64,000 bases of DNA from Nipponacmea schrenckii. Taxonomy: Eukaryota > Mollusca > Gastropoda > Lottiidae. The stretch spans positions 17,791,769-17,855,768 of the forward strand of contig JAUJPP010000007.1 in assembly GCA_030562195.1 (NCBI GenBank), in the 5' to 3' direction. The notes beneath the pieces were generated by a model, which ran no database searches, was not told where the DNA came from, and saw nothing but the letters and a program-made list of their open reading frames with translations. Positions 12,833 to 26,573 of this stretch are shown piece by piece. The position numbers were made by a program, and so were the translations under genes. Positions within the stretch are counted from its first letter, which is position 1. Each line of letters opens with the position of its first letter.

Positions 12833-13117
12833 CCGAAAGAATTTCATCTAACTGTCCACTGGGAATTCGGGAAAGAAAACTGGCACCGCTTCTGCCAAGA
12901 GTTGAAGAATAATTCACCAAGCAATACAATAAAGATATGTTCTTTATGCGACCAGGGACATAGTTTTATACATTTACATCGTGTGTCCTGGTTTGTGATT
13001 TACGGAAATGTACTGTATCTGAATACTGGTTCAGTAGCTGGTTCTAATAGATTAGTTGTCATTAACGGAGGGGCACAACAGGGCACAACCGGAGAAAGTA
13101 ACAGTAAAATTACTTAA
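12833..13117 (+). CDS. Open-frame / terminal exon candidate, unrecognised
   Basis: A 94-codon open frame ends in TAA at 13115-13117 and lies in a patch noticeably less AT-rich than its surroundings. It has a good acceptor (ATAACTTCTAG) ending at 12822. Entering directly from that acceptor in phase 0 gives a different, shorter reading, MFLTERISSNCPLGIRERKL and so on, which stops at 12910-12912. The longer frame includes NWHRFCQELKNNSPS and CSLCDQGHSF. Which of the two frames, if either, is translated cannot be decided by eye. Joining from the 11954-12005 exon (phase 2) would stop after four codons. Confidence 0.22.
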   Translation, partial: PKEFHLTVHWEFGKENWHRFCQELKNNSPSNTIKICSLCDQGHSFIHLHRVSWFVIYGNVLYLNTGSVAGSNRLVVINGGAQQGTTGESNSKIT

Positions 13118-16100
13118 TTTCGGTCATTGTTTTCCAAGGTTTTGATAATTTAGTTAGTGCTATGGATCGCAAAGGATAAACTCCTCAAAAGTCCCAAGAA
13201 GGACCTTAAAATGCCTTAGAAGGTAATTTGACTGTAGACCAAATGGAAAAGTCCATTAAGCTAGTAAAGCAATGTCCTACATTGTATGATGCTAGCTAGA
13301 AGGACTTGTAAAAATAGTTTAGATTGAAACAGAAAGAGTAGGACGTAAAACTCCATTCATTTCATTAGAAAAACGGACCTTCAGGATCATATTTATACGC
13401 ATCAATGTATTTCAAAAAGAAAAAACAGACTGATACACATTAAGACAAAACGCATACGGATAGCGAAAACGCATAAATGGATATTGAACGCAATAGGTAA
13501 TACATAGTTAATATCAAACTGCACATATTACAAACTAAACCCTGATAATCTGTAAATTTAAACGTTATTTATCTGTTGTTGATCGAATCAAATACTGATA
13601 ATATGACAATTTATAATAAGATTGTTATAGTTGTGACTTTATTTCTAAAAGACCATAATTTTATTGGTGATAACAAAAATTAATCGTCTGGAGACAATTC
13701 TTCGTTGATTTTCGCTGATCGTGCGTTATGATAAATTTTGGTTGATATATTTAATAAAAGTGTAAATCATTGCAATCTAGCTAAAATGATATATCTAATT
13801 TAGGCTGTGTTATTCTTGAACATAAAAAACACAGAATAAACTGTTATTATGGTGAAATAAGCCAATAAATTCTTAAAGAAAAACAGTTCTGGCAGTGTAA
13901 CGAATGGCTGGTAATGTTGGATAAGAGAAAATCCTATAAATTGTCCTTGTAAAAACTTAACGACTCGTAGACAAGTTCACATTTATCAACAGTTTACATC
14001 TAAAGATACACCAAACTAATTCTTCCAACACGTTGAATTTATAATGTTCTCTTGTAGAATTGGTTACAGGGGATCTTCAATCTTCATAAGTTCAACAATA
14101 TTTTCTTGATTTTAGGAATATTTATTTTTACACTCCCACGCATGCACTGTTATGCCATTTGATTGCTATTTTTATGATTCTCCCTTGGTTCTCTTCAAAT
14201 CGCCATGTGAAATATTGATAAATGATAAGAATTGGCAATCAAAATATATACTAAATTTTTATTGTCGCATTATCATATAGCTTTATCAACAAGACATAAA
14301 TTTTATATTGAATTGGACGTATTAAAAGTTGAATGTGAAAATACAAATTAATAGACGATTAAATATATGAAAGAAATTTTTATTATAATGTTTATCATAA
14401 ACCCAACATAACTTTCTCATACAGTGTATTGATGTAGAATAAGGTTTAATTGAAAATTAAAACATTTAAAAGTTGTTAGTTTCCTACAACTATCACCTAT
14501 ACTTGTTTTTATAAATATTAGCACTATATTGTAATATAGTTTAAACATCAATATTTCCCTTGTATGCTGGATTAGAACAATGTTTCTGTTACACTGGCAT
14601 GGCTCAGTCGGTTACGAGTTAAATTGTCGAAACCTCATCCACAGAAGATTTGTAAACGATATCGTGTAGATTTATTTTAAATGGAATAGAACATACGTCT
14701 TATTTTGTCTGATCCAGACCGTTCTTGAAACCGCTCATGTAGCAAATTGATAAATGGTTATACAGAAAAAGGTCAATTTACCATATCCCAAAACTAGTAT
14801 CATTATTTGTTTTAGAAGGTTGGGAACTATAAGATTTTTTTGCAAAACAGTTAATGATGCAATGATGTGATCCAGTAATATTAATACACGTATAAGGCCA
14901 TGGATATGAGAATTATATAATGTATTTTCAATATTAAGTATCTATCATAAAATCAAAATAAATTAATCTAGACAGGATGAGTCACGGTCTACGATTCCAA
15001 GCTTTCAGTCTCTTGATTATTAACCAATAGCACAGACAAACTTTTTTAAGCTGAAAGAATAATTTTTGTATCATTAAAGCTTTCAGACTGAGAATAATAT
15101 CATTTACATTAACTGATATATTAGTTCACCCATCTCGCCCACAAGTGAAGGTATTTTATGATATCTGTGTTATATTTGGAACACATTATAAAATACTGAC
15201 ACAGTCCTTCTAGGGAAGGTTTCAGTTTCTAGCCTTCACTAGTACACTATGTGGTGTATTAGTAAATTGATACCAGCCCCTGTTGCCACAATATTTAACT
15301 GAACTTTAAATTGGACATACCTTTCATGGAGCACAGGTTAATTTCTTCTGAGCGTTTCAATCAAACAAAAACTTATATCTCCAATATATTGTAAACATAT
15401 TTGTGTCCATTAACCAGTTGAGTATTTTCTCTTAAATAAATAGTGATACGAAGTTGTACATGTTTAGACAAAATGAGAATATATCGTATGCCCATCTACC
15501 ACAGATATTAATATATTCCTAGTTTGGCATCAGCAGGAGTATTCGAACCGGCGCCAATCTCAAGGCAGTATTTATGATAATTTTGCTTGTTTTTTTTAAA
15601 TTGTCTCTATATTTTTGAAAAGAAAATATATTTATTCCATCTTTCTTTTTATTTAGTTAAGTTTAATGATGTTTTGATGTGACAACCCGGGTCACCTAAA
15701 CCCTTAGGTTTTATGAAGTTGTATTTTTAATTTTAGTGCTGATATTGTCATTAAAATCGACTTATTGAGAAATAGATTCTTAAATTACTTTCCATATATA
15801 TACCTGAACATTTCACAATCTTGTAAAATCTTTCAAGCAGAAATAATGCGCATTTAGCAACTATATATCTGAAAAATCAATGATTTAACTGCTTTTTAAA
15901 CTGAAGACTTGTTATAGTAATAATAGACAGGCTTACCATCACTAATGCTTCTTCACACTTTTATAATTAACTATCCGAACTATAAATACATGCACGACAA
16001 CAACAAGTATAACAAGTTTGTTCTTATCCGACTTCAATAGAAACACAGATCAGTTGTCTGAAATTGAAAACTGCGAACTCTTGAATGACAGGATGTCATC

Positions 16101-16284
16101 AAAGTTTATTACAAGATTTTCAAAATAAAAGGACAACAGACAGAGTTTTTATTATTTTCGATTATCAACCACAAGATTATGCCAAATATCGAAAGCCCGA
16201 TTGTGAAGACTGCTGCGCCGTTCAATCTAAATACATGTAGATGAATAATCTGGAACTCGGACACATTTTAGGTACATATTAACG
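13118..16284. other. Non-coding stretch
   Basis: AT-rich, no supported gene. Holds a short copy of a dispersed repeat (13332-13366), a perfect tRNA A-box match at 14600-14611 without a matching B box, and a minus-strand T-loop-like GGTTCGAATA near 15545. None makes an RNA gene. Confidence 0.5.
13332..13366. repeat. Short dispersed repeat, copy 1
   Basis: GAAAGAGTAGGACGTAAAAC followed by TCCATTCATTTCATT closely matches 21646-21679 (GAAGAGTATGACGTAAAACT and so on) in the same orientation. Probably remnants of a common mobile element. Confidence 0.45.
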
Positions 16285-16455
16285 AACAGAACCTCAAAAC
16301 GAAAACCGGAATCCAACACAAAATAAATATGTGCAATACATTTGTAGCATCTATAAAAGGAGTCTTTATATGAGGAAGTATATCAATCATAAATGAGGAA
16401 GTATTTCAGAATGAAGCACCATTGTAGCTCTATAATTCAATTTACACCGCCCACA
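16285..16455. repeat. Dispersed repeat copy B (diverged)
   Basis: Partner of the repeat at 9145-9340: the same blocks in the same order, with roughly a quarter to a third of positions different by eye. Probably an old transposon remnant. Confidence 0.5.
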
Positions 16456-19400
16456 TGAGTCTTATTCATTCAAACACAACCTGATAACGCAATGGCATTG
16501 GAGGAAGTAAGACGTCAATCTATGCATTTAAGTAAAATGTACTTTGACAATCTTTTAGCAAATATTTCTAATATTCTAAAAAAAGGAATGGTCTACGCTT
16601 ATGTCCTAAGTTAACTGGTTATTAAAGTATGTTTTTAATACTAGTAGACTACAATTCATCCTAATCGATTCACAGATCTTTTGTTTCAAAGTAAGAGTAA
16701 AAGTGGAGATAAAAAGTCTCCAAAGGACAAGAATAGTCAGTGGACTTCAGAAATAGATAATAAATTAGTCTATTGATCTTTAAGTCCTACGTATTTATAT
16801 TATATTCCAATGATATTAGGCGAGAAGTCTAATTGAGGTAAGAAATATAATGAAGTTGTCTGAGGGTAACATTAACGCTTTTTTAAGTCGTGACATATGT
16901 TTCGGACATAATAAATAAAATCTTTGTAATGGTTTTTGTTTCTGTTTCCCATGGAAACATTTTCACATCATTAGGCAAGACAATGGATATTAATGGTACT
17001 TTTTATAAGCCTTTCTTTGATATTTCCAAATCTCCAGAAATCTTTCAACGTATTCGAACATTACGCATAGTTATGATTCACTGTTTCATCTGAACTACTG
17101 GAAGCTTTGACTAAAATCATCATTGATGATAGGGAAATAGATTAAAATAAGCTAAATCCTTTATTATCTTTTGTAACCTTTGATTGTTATTCATGTAAAT
17201 AAATATTGATTTAATAAAAAACTCTTCTTGGTAAGGGAAACATGTCTATATGACATATCTATATGGGCCTTAGATAAAAACCTTGGGAACGTTTTCTTGA
17301 GAATGGCCATGTATTATAAGAGTTGGCACCAGAGCACAGTCCCGTTACTAATCAATCGTCGATATAAATTTTTCAAATATATACCAAGAGCCTTAAAGAG
17401 CCTTAAAGAACCTGTCTCTTTAAAGCTAGGATACGCAATACGAGTTGATTATCATTTCGTTATTTTTAATATATCTCACATCCGTTGATATACATTCTTC
17501 TTTGTTCTTCGGGCCTTATATTGAGATAATATTGTCTTGACAATTCTGGTTATAATTAAAACATCGCTTTGTTTTTTATATGTTAAAAGCACTTTAGATT
17601 TTAAATCAATATTTATTTCAAAATAACAAAAAACCACCATCAACAAAATGAAGGCGGATACTCAATGTTTAGTTTTCCGTGCATAAATAATTGGTATAGA
17701 TACATTTTATCCTCGATGGCAGTCTTCAACAACAATCTATATAAAACAATGCATTGTTTTCTTTTCTCGGAAAAAAATCATTGACATAGCTTTGGTACAT
17801 GATTATTGATAATTTATACGTTTTGCCGTCACTCGGGCAATCGTATTGAAGTGTTTGAGAATCTAGTTAAGAGAACGACTGGGTGGTGCTCTTGAAGTTC
17901 CACAAGTACGAGATCATTGGGATACAGGGCAGATAAAGAATGTTGTGTCTTTTCATCCAACCTTTCATTTAACTTATTTAATATCCAAAAGATTTCGTGT
18001 TATATTGGTACATGATCACCATAATTTAGTAAGGATATTGTAGGGCATATTCCGTTTTAGTTTTGTATTCTAAATTGTATTCATTTATTTTTATTAGAAA
18101 CAAATTTGCCGCACTATAGGAATATCGGTTTTGGAATTTTGTTATATGTATTGGTTAAAGGGTTACCTGAAAAGATGACAAAATGGTATTAAAATATTTC
18201 TTGACAAAATAGAACGGCTGGATACAGGTCAGATTTGTTTAGACATTTCTATTGAACATACTTCAGCAAAACTTTGATAACTCGACAAATTTAAATTTAG
18301 AATCAGCTTTACTGATTTCAGAAACGTATTCTGTGCGAAATATAGACATGCAAATTGAGTAATAATCTTACGTGCCGATCTCTTTTTATCTATCAACCAG
18401 TCGATTAGGGTGATCAAATCGACGATTTATGTCGTCAATTATCGAAAAAAAATCTGAATCAATCACGAAATCTATTAGCCATTTCCGGTTTCTTTCAGGT
18501 CAGATTTCAATAGTTTTACTTCCGGGATACAAGACTACTGAATAGTATACACCAATCACGTGATCCATTAGACTAGTTGTTGACTTGAAAAGAACACAAA
18601 CATTTAATGTGACAACTAGCTTAACTTGATCAGACAGAATTAAAAGAGTACAGCTAATTACATGAAATTGGGTTTTATTTTCTCATGTTCAACAAACAAA
18701 TAGGTTATGCTTTAGGCAATGTGCTGTTTTGCAATCCCCTTCTTTTACTTTTTGTGATCTTTTATATGGTTTATTGATATTTATAAATCAAGGTGTTTGG
18801 TCGACAACTACTATCTTGCATAACTATTTTCTAATAGTATTCATATTTTTGCAACGCGAATGCTTCTGTCCGTAACTAGTGCTGTCTAAAGCTTAGAAAA
18901 TGGTGAAATGGGATTAATTATCTCGTGAAGTATGAGTTAAGGCTTTGTTTTCTTTTTAATCTTCTGTACACATTTCCTTTGGTTGAACTCCGTGGTACTG
19001 TAGGGAATAATGGTTGACGAATGTTTACACGTGAGGGCCTCTCATAGGTCCGCGCTCACGTCTTAACTATGTTGTTATGGCTATTACTCAAATAAGCAGT
19101 TGACGAGGTTCAATTAAAGAACTTTGCATTTTAAATTCTCCATAGAAAATCTATGTATGCTCAATATAGTCAATAGATCTATACTGATAATGGTTTAATT
19201 TTAAATTAATCATAAAGAACTGTTTGAAATATTTTAATTGAAGTTCTAACAAAGGACACGGAGATTAAAATCTCATTTATATTCTATTATTACTTGGTTA
19301 TATTTTTATTGATTTATGACAAAAGCTATTGTTTTGTATTGTTTTATATTAAAGGGATTATGATATCATGAAAAATATGACATACCTGGAATATACCAAC

Positions 19401-21645
19401 AGCAGTGGGACTACGTTACTTTTATTATTGACTAATTATATAGGGTCTATGCTTATATTGTTATCATATTAATTTTTGATAATATAATAATTGTTATAAA
19501 ACACCAGGCGACTCCCTACTTCCTATCTTTTGATATTCATTCAATAACACTTGAATAACATGTTGTTGTAATGCACCAAGTGTTTCCCTACCCAGAGTTG
19601 CTAAGCAAGGTGTGGTATGGCTGCGTATTCATTATATACGGACGGTTTTATATGTATATTATGAATTCATTATTGAATGTGTTCATGCAAGAAACACCAT
19701 GTTTTTGGTGGTTTTTCTTTCGTGCGCTACTAAAACACTGCGTAATACACTATTGTGAATTTTTACACCCACTATTCCAATGTTAATATTGAATATCTAT
19801 TAATCTCTTGAAATGAAGGCTACGTAATACACTTATTATTTATTGTGTATATTTATCTTATAGATAGGGGAAACAATTTAGGTGAGCCACCACCGATCTT
19901 AAATTAATAATCACAAAATCCACACAATGTAAATTGTTACAAGTAATAAAGAACAAGGTTGGCACAAGGAAAGTCTTTCAAAGTGCTTGTCGTTCCTTCC
20001 ATTGCTCGGGACAAACTGTATACAGATAAAACCTATCATTCATAGTCTTTAATAGTTATTTCACGTTTCATAAAGGTTCCAATGAGAAATAGCTTTCTAA
20101 TAAAGAGAATGTTTTATTATCAATATATTGCGTAAAAAAGAATCAAGTTTGGAAAAAAATTAAACAACCTCATATCCTGCTCTTTATTCAAAGTTTTTAT
20201 TTTCTAAAGAAGAGAAATCGATCGCGAGCTTCATTTCCGGACGCACGTTCATTTCGTGTTTATTATTAAACAAAGGTGTGTTTTAAAAGAATTCTTACTA
20301 AGTCTTTGAACTTTTTGTATCAATGAATGAATGTCTTATTAGGTTTGTTGATACACTTGAAAGTCCTGGGAATTGAGAACCAGGAGATGTAACTGCCTTT
20401 TTTTAATGAATCATTGCTTGATGTTTCCATTTCATGTTTTGTGAGCAATTGACATAAACTTCTGACCTTTACCCGGGGGTGTCAAACCGGTCGAAATCAC
20501 TGATGTACCTTTTGAAAAGCATATATGAATTTGATAAAGGTTTTCAGGTCAGTGACCAAAGCAAGCGCGTTTAGATCATGTATTAATATTACAACTAACG
20601 ATTAATAAATAAATAACATTGGAGGCAACAACAGAATCTGCTCCTTCAAACGTTACAAATATAATACAAATAGTTAACAGAACAAGTTGCATATGTGATA
20701 ACTTCACAATATTTGTGCTCTTTAGATCTTCGGTCCAAATCTCCAGTTCTAAAATGTCAGTGTTAAATGTCCGGACTGTAAAAACTGGCTTTCCCGATCT
20801 TCGTTACCCTGTTCTAACAATCTGATTGGTTATTTGACACAATTGGTAACTGATGTATTGAGAAATGACACAGTTAAACAATCGATAGTAAAAATTGGAG
20901 GCTGAACCTGGCAAGAAATACATCTTCATCTATTTTAACCATGGCTGTGGCTTGACAGGCGAGTAATAGTACAGTCAGGCGATAAATTCGTCATAATATC
21001 ATCACCTTGCTTGCCTTCCGACTGCTTTTTACAATTGCTCTGTTTCCGAGATTGATATATATGAGTATGTTGCTTGAAAAAAACATTACGTATATTATAA
21101 TTCTATTATAGTGATTCTTATTGCTGTGAAATATATATGAAATAGGTTCAGATTTGAAATTTACATGATATGACTCTTTTAATCCTTAATGATATATTCT
21201 GCTCTGTATTCGACAAGAATTTTTTATGATTGATAATATCCGGTTTTGTAATGATTTCAGTGCAGAATCAATTGTATCCTGTCGAGTCACTCATGCTTCG
21301 AATGATTCAATGTAATATTTGATTGAAACATTTTCTCGCTAACTAAGTTATTTCGGCCCTGTGAGTTAATTAATTACATGTATTGTAATTTGAACCGTAC
21401 CATTTAATACAAGTAGTTTTCACGTATAGTATTCTCTCTGGATAGGACGATAATCAAATGCCCACTTATTAAATGGGACTATAAAGAAACTACCACAGAT
21501 GGGATTCAACGATAAGGAGTTGCAGGAGCAAAAATCCAACATAAATCGGAAATCTCGGAAATCGCAAAAGGAGGCTATGTCGCTGTCCCGGCAAAATTTC
21601 CCTCACTGCACACCTCATGGCGCCTTTCGTCTCATTAGCCCATTA
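16456..21645. other. Non-coding stretch
   Basis: No supported gene on either strand. Contains a small hairpin near 19029-19063 (ACGTGAG..CTCACGT) and several open frames of 60-86 codons that lack splice or start support. The longest, 17228-17488, has no recognised motif. Confidence 0.5.
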
Positions 21646-21679
21646 GAAGAGTATGACGTAAAACTCCAATCATTTCATT
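21646..21679. repeat. Short dispersed repeat, copy 2
   Basis: Partner of 13332-13366. It lies within a somewhat GC-richer block (about 21498-21690) whose plus frame is open for 62 codons. The match to the other copy suggests transposon-derived sequence rather than a gene. Confidence 0.45.
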
Positions 21680-22890
21680 TCGTTTAATGTTTTTCTTCAG
21701 TGAACTAACCCTTCTTGGCAAGTTTTTTTTTAAATTTTCTCGTGCGTCTCTTAGTATGATAATACGTGGTTGTAACATACAAAACAGCAGTACACCATTA
21801 AAAGTAAAACTTCATTCTTTTCTGAGTGTAAATTAGAATGGGATTATTCAGTGGAACCACACTGCTGTTACCTGATTTTTTAATCAATTATTAGTAGTAA
21901 TAACACTACAACTCGAAATATATGTCACCTTCCTAGCTCAGAACAATAATAATAATAGTAATAACAATATATTATATTTGGAATACATAACTAATTCCCC
22001 ACTCCTTGCATACAGAAACGGTACGATATTTTTTATTTTAATAAATGTGAAATAATACAAAAATAAATCAATTGTGGTCTACAAATAGTGCAGGATAAAT
22101 TTTATACTCTTAATCGAGGTATTACTTTGTATAAGATTAGTTCTAAATTCTTTATATCTGTATCTAGTATTCAAATCATAAACGCTGTTCTACGCGAGCA
22201 ACCTATAGAAATTGAATGCTAATTGTAATTGTTACTTTCAAAAGTTCTGGATGTGTGGTTTATAGCTTTGATTTTTTACCATTACTCTAACATTTACATC
22301 TTGACCTATTTGTTTGAAATTGTTTAACTTGGTCAAATTTTGGTCATTGACTTAATAGAAAAATATTTGACTCAATTATTAGACTATGACATTTATTTAA
22401 TAGTTATTACAGCTGTTTAATAGCTTATTATGAATAACTCAAATAAATCAAATATAAAATATTTCGAATGTGAAATTCAGTCACCCGAATTCTGAATGCT
22501 ACATTAACTATTACATTTATTCAGAATTGAATGACCAACCGACGCCGGTTTCAAAGTACAGAAGTGCAAAATGTCGGTTGCCACACTCAGTGCTGCTTAC
22601 AGGCCTAGTAGCCTTTGTTTCCATTTCTATTGTGGTCAAAATTCATAGCAGTTGATGAAAAGCGCAATTATACAATGGTCAATTTTTAGTTTGTACCTCG
22701 AAGACATTAATGTCATCGTAATTCGGTTAAACATACAGATAATATCTTAACACAGCATAGTAACACACATACTTTGAAACTGAAGCATGACAAATGTAGT
22801 TTAAAAGAAAAGAATATAGTTCACAACTGTTTTATTAATAAAAAATATGATAAACTGATGACAGAAACAGAGACAAGGCGGTAGTGACTC
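21680..22890. other. Non-coding stretch
   Basis: AT-rich, no recognised feature. Confidence 0.55.
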
Positions 22891-23007
22891 ATGGCTATGA
22901 TTCTAGTGTTAGTTTGTCTTGGTTTGAGGTTAACATTCATTAGAACTGGCAGATTCCATGTAATATCGGGATTTAGCTGGCCGGAGATTTTACGAAAACC
23001 AAAAAAT
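22891..23007 (+). CDS. Possible signal-peptide first exon
   Basis: An ATG opens 39 codons that end in phase 0 at a strong donor core (AAAAAT|GTAAGTAAGG). The N-terminus is MAMILVLVCLGLRLTF, a hydrophobic run that could act as a signal peptide. The context at -3 is C, which is not optimal, and the exon base before GT is T rather than G. No downstream exon was matched before the minisatellite starts at 23437. Weak candidate. Confidence 0.17.
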
Positions 23008-23436
23008 GTAAGTAAGGGATTTTTTTCTTCTCACTTTAAATGTACAAGAGTTCCCGTAAAGCCGGAATTAAAGCCAGGAAGTTTAGTGTTTTATATTGTG
23101 GTATCATAGTGTGGCTAGTTAGGGAAGTAATTCATTTTACACAATGTAAGTTTGATAGTTGTATAATGGAATGAGGAAATGTCTGTAAAAGTTTTTAAAC
23201 ATTTGCTATAAACCTTACGAAGTAGGGGAAAGATAGAAGTACACCTTGTAAGTGAACCTTTGAACCATTTCGTTTATGTCTGCGGCAGGCTCGGTGTTAA
23301 ATTGAAGTAGGATTATGGAATGGAATCACGAAATTCTACCATTTGATACGAAATGTAGAACATAAAAAAATAGTGTGTACTGTTTGTACAAAAACTATAT
23401 TGGAAACCAGGATTTAACTTACAAATCCCTTTTATT

Positions 23437-24735
23437 AATTCTAGTAAACCCAGCTGATAGCAATCTGGATATAATTCAAGTTAATCCCGCTGATAGCGAT
23501 CTGGGTATAATTCTAGTTAATCCCCCTGATAGCGATCTGGGAATAATTCAAGTTATCCTAGCTGATAGCGATCTGGGTATAATTTCCTAGCTGATAGCGA
23601 TCTGGATATAATTCAAGTTAACCCAGCTGAAAGCGATCTGGGTATAATTCTAGTTAATCCTGCTGATAGCAGTCTTGGTATAATTCAAGTTATCCTATCT
23701 GATAGCGATCTGGGTATAATTCAAGTTAACCCCGCTGATGATAGTGATCTGGAAATGATTCAAGTTATCCTAGCTGATAGAGATCTGAGTATATTTCAAG
23801 TTAAACCATCTGATAGCGATCTGGGTATAATTTTAGTTAACCCTGCTGATAGCGATCTGGGTATAATTCCAGTTAACCCAGCTCATAGCGATCTGGGTAT
23901 AATTCAAGTTAATCTAGATGATGGCGATCTGGGTATAATTCTAGTTAACCAGCTCATAGCGATCTGGGTATAATTCTAGTTAACCCAGCTGATGGCGATC
24001 TGGGTATAATTCTAGTTAACCAGCTCATAGCGATCTGGGTATAATTCTAGTTAACCAGCTCATAGCGATCTGGGTATAATTCTAGTTAACCCAGCTGATA
24101 GCGATCTGGGTATAATTCAAGTAAACCTAGCTGATAGAGATCTGAGTATAATTCTCACTAACCCAGCTGATATCTGGGTATAATTCAAGTCAACCCAGTT
24201 AATAGCGATCTGGGTATAATTCTAGTTAACCTAGCTGATAGCGATCTGAGTAGAGTTCTCGTTAACCCAGCTGATATCTGGGTATAATTCAAGTAAACCT
24301 AGCTCATGACGATCTGGGTATAATTCTAGTTAAACCTACCTCATAGCGATCTGGGTATAATTCTTGTTCACCCATCTGATAGCGATCTGGGTATAATTCT
24401 AGTTAACCCAGCTGATAGCGACCTGGGTAAAATTCAAGTTAACCTAGCTGATAGCGATCTGGGTATAATTCTAAAATTCTAGTTAACCTAGATGATAGCG
24501 ATCTGGGTATAATTCTAGTTAACCCAGCTAATAGCAATCTGGGTATAATTCTAGGTAACCTAGCTGATAGCGATCTGGGTATAATTCTAAAATTCTAGTT
24601 AACCTAGATGATAGCGATCTGGGTATTATTCTAGTTAACCCAGCTAATAGCGATCTGGGTATAATTCTAGGTAACCAAGCTGATAGCGATCTGGGTATAA
24701 TTCTAGGTAACCAAGCTGATAGCGATCTAGGTATA
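23437..24735. repeat. 36-bp minisatellite (~36 copies)
   Basis: Head-to-tail copies of a 36-bp unit with consensus AGCTGATAGCGATCTGGGTA then TAATTCTAGTTAACCC. Most copies keep GATCTGGGTATAATTC; variable sites are CTAGTT/CAAGTT, AACCCAGCTG/AACCAGCTCA and GATAGC/GATGGC. Several copies are shortened (for example GATATCTGG) or carry an insertion (TAAAATTCTAGTTAACC near 24473 and 24590). Because 36 is a multiple of three, the plus strand is open in blocks with a 12-residue period (NPADSDLGIIQV/LV). This explains the short open frames at 23375-23590 and 23755-23973; frame-breaking units show it is not under coding constraint now. Confidence 0.95.
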
Positions 24736-26573
24736 GAACACAGTATTATTAGTTAAGTTTACTGATGTGAATACGGCACCGATAAGCTTTTACCAATACC
24801 ACACAGTCTATTATACCAATCTAGTGATTGGACAAATGAACATTAAGTACAGTAAGGTAGGATATTAGACTTGTAAGACTCAGTATGAAGCTTTGATTAC
24901 TAGTGCAATACAAATACTACTATTTGGATATAGTGCTTACTGTCAGTATTGGACTGTGCACACGATGATGTCTTGTTTTAAGAATATGTTCAATCACTCC
25001 TGGATATTATACCGAGTGTCAGTAACATAGACACATTTTATTTGTTGAGTGAGTTGTTACCCTTAAAAATGACAAATATCGTGTGCGATTGAATTCAGTG
25101 GATGTGATTATCGGGTTACGACCATATCTCAATATTATTTACTGTTTTAAGTTAGACAGCCCAATTCAATACTATAGATAACAGACACACCTGGTTTATC
25201 AGTAGTGGCAGAGTGAGTGTGATTCTTGATATTATAGTCAACCAATTCAGAGGTTGTAAAACTGATTTTAGAAATAACGACTCGAATTTCAGGTTTCAAT
25301 GTTTCAAATATTATGAACTTGGAAAACCAATATTTATACGTATGTGATAGTGTATCATATTGGATAATATATAAAATCACCTTATTGTAAAAGAGAACTT
25401 TCCGTATTGAAACAATTGTTACTTCAGTGAACATTATGCATACAAATTATATCGTAATATGCTTATGGTTGTGTTGTACAATGCTGTTATTCATAACTCA
25501 AACTTAAACCTTTATGACTGATTAATTGATGTTGAAAGAGGATTATTTAACTTTTAACTACCAGTGAATGCCGGATATTCCCACTACAGCATAGAAGTGT
25601 AGACCGTTTGCTGATTACTGAACAGGGATTAGCTAGTTGAAACGGATGTTAAATGCGTATCATATACTAAGATAGGCTTTCAAAAGATTGTATAAGGATT
25701 AAAATCTTATATTCCGGGCTGATAAACAATTTCAATACTGATATAAATTTAAGAATCATAATTGTATCGTTACTGACAGGCGTGTGTCGTTTTTCAACTC
25801 CCTATCAATTCATTTTTTATCTCAATTATCTCTGCGTAGGTTATTTATATAGACCGGTTTGGATAAATCTATAAAGTCCTAACCCCATGCTGCAAGAACA
25901 GTAGTACACTTTTGTTCACAAGTTTGTGGGATAAGTCGATAACATACGTAAGTATTTTCAATGTTAATTATTATTTGTATTTTCAATGTTATATGTAACG
26001 ATGAAACACATACACGAAAGCTGCGTGGAACATACTTTAACAAAGCATAGATTGTGGAATGTTAATCGTTTTAATCCAATAACTAACAGTTTGTTCCGTG
26101 TTTGTTTGATTAAGTCACAGTGATTTGCTACAAAGCTAGATTATCTTTGACGATTTTGAGCAGAACTGACGGTTTTCTTCTGAGGGAATTATAACGCTTG
26201 GAAATAGAAAAGGCTTCTGAATCCTCATATGAAGGAGTAAGTCAGTGGTGAAATAAGTCAGTTCTGCCAGTATTGCGTAATCGTAAACATTTTAGCAGTT
26301 TCTGGACCACTATTACTATTCGGTAACATATTTATGCAATACATTTATTCAATTTCGAATGCTCTATCTGAAATCCACTTTAACTAATTTTAAGATCAAT
26401 AGATATTATAGAATGATAATGTCGAACAGTATTGGAATGTTAAGAACGCCGGTCAACTTCGTGCAAAGATTGATTTAGCGTTGGGAACATGTCTAATATA
26501 ATTATACTGCCATTTTAATTAACAGTTTCAAGTAGATACACTCTTATGTTTGATAATATATAATGTATATCTG
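24736..26573. other. Non-coding stretch
   Basis: AT-rich with no supported gene. A 95-codon minus open frame (25147-25434) has neither splice support nor a recognisable motif. Confidence 0.5.

Noticed and set aside
14600..14640. Perfect tRNA A-box match (TGGCTCAGTCGG) followed by TGTCGAAACC
   Set aside because: The B-box-like sequence is only about 25 nt downstream and poorly matched, and no acceptor stem or cloverleaf can be drawn. At most a degraded tRNA-derived SINE head.
15535..15575. Minus-strand GGTTCGAATA resembling a tRNA T-loop
   Set aside because: The flanking bases do not form a T-stem and no A box lies about 45 nt upstream on that strand.
17228..17488. 86-codon plus frame with IPRALKSLKE, vaguely like a SOCS-box ending
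   Set aside because: The key SOCS-box residues (Leu-Cys-Arg and the following arginines) are absent, and no splice or start support exists.
19029..19063. Small hairpin ACGTGAG..CTCACGT
   Set aside because: Short stem with a mismatch and no associated terminator, RNA or element; expected by chance in 64 kb.
23437..24735. Repeat-protein gene in the 36-bp array
   Set aside because: Several units have deletions or insertions that break the frame, and no start, splice site or flanking coding sequence was found.
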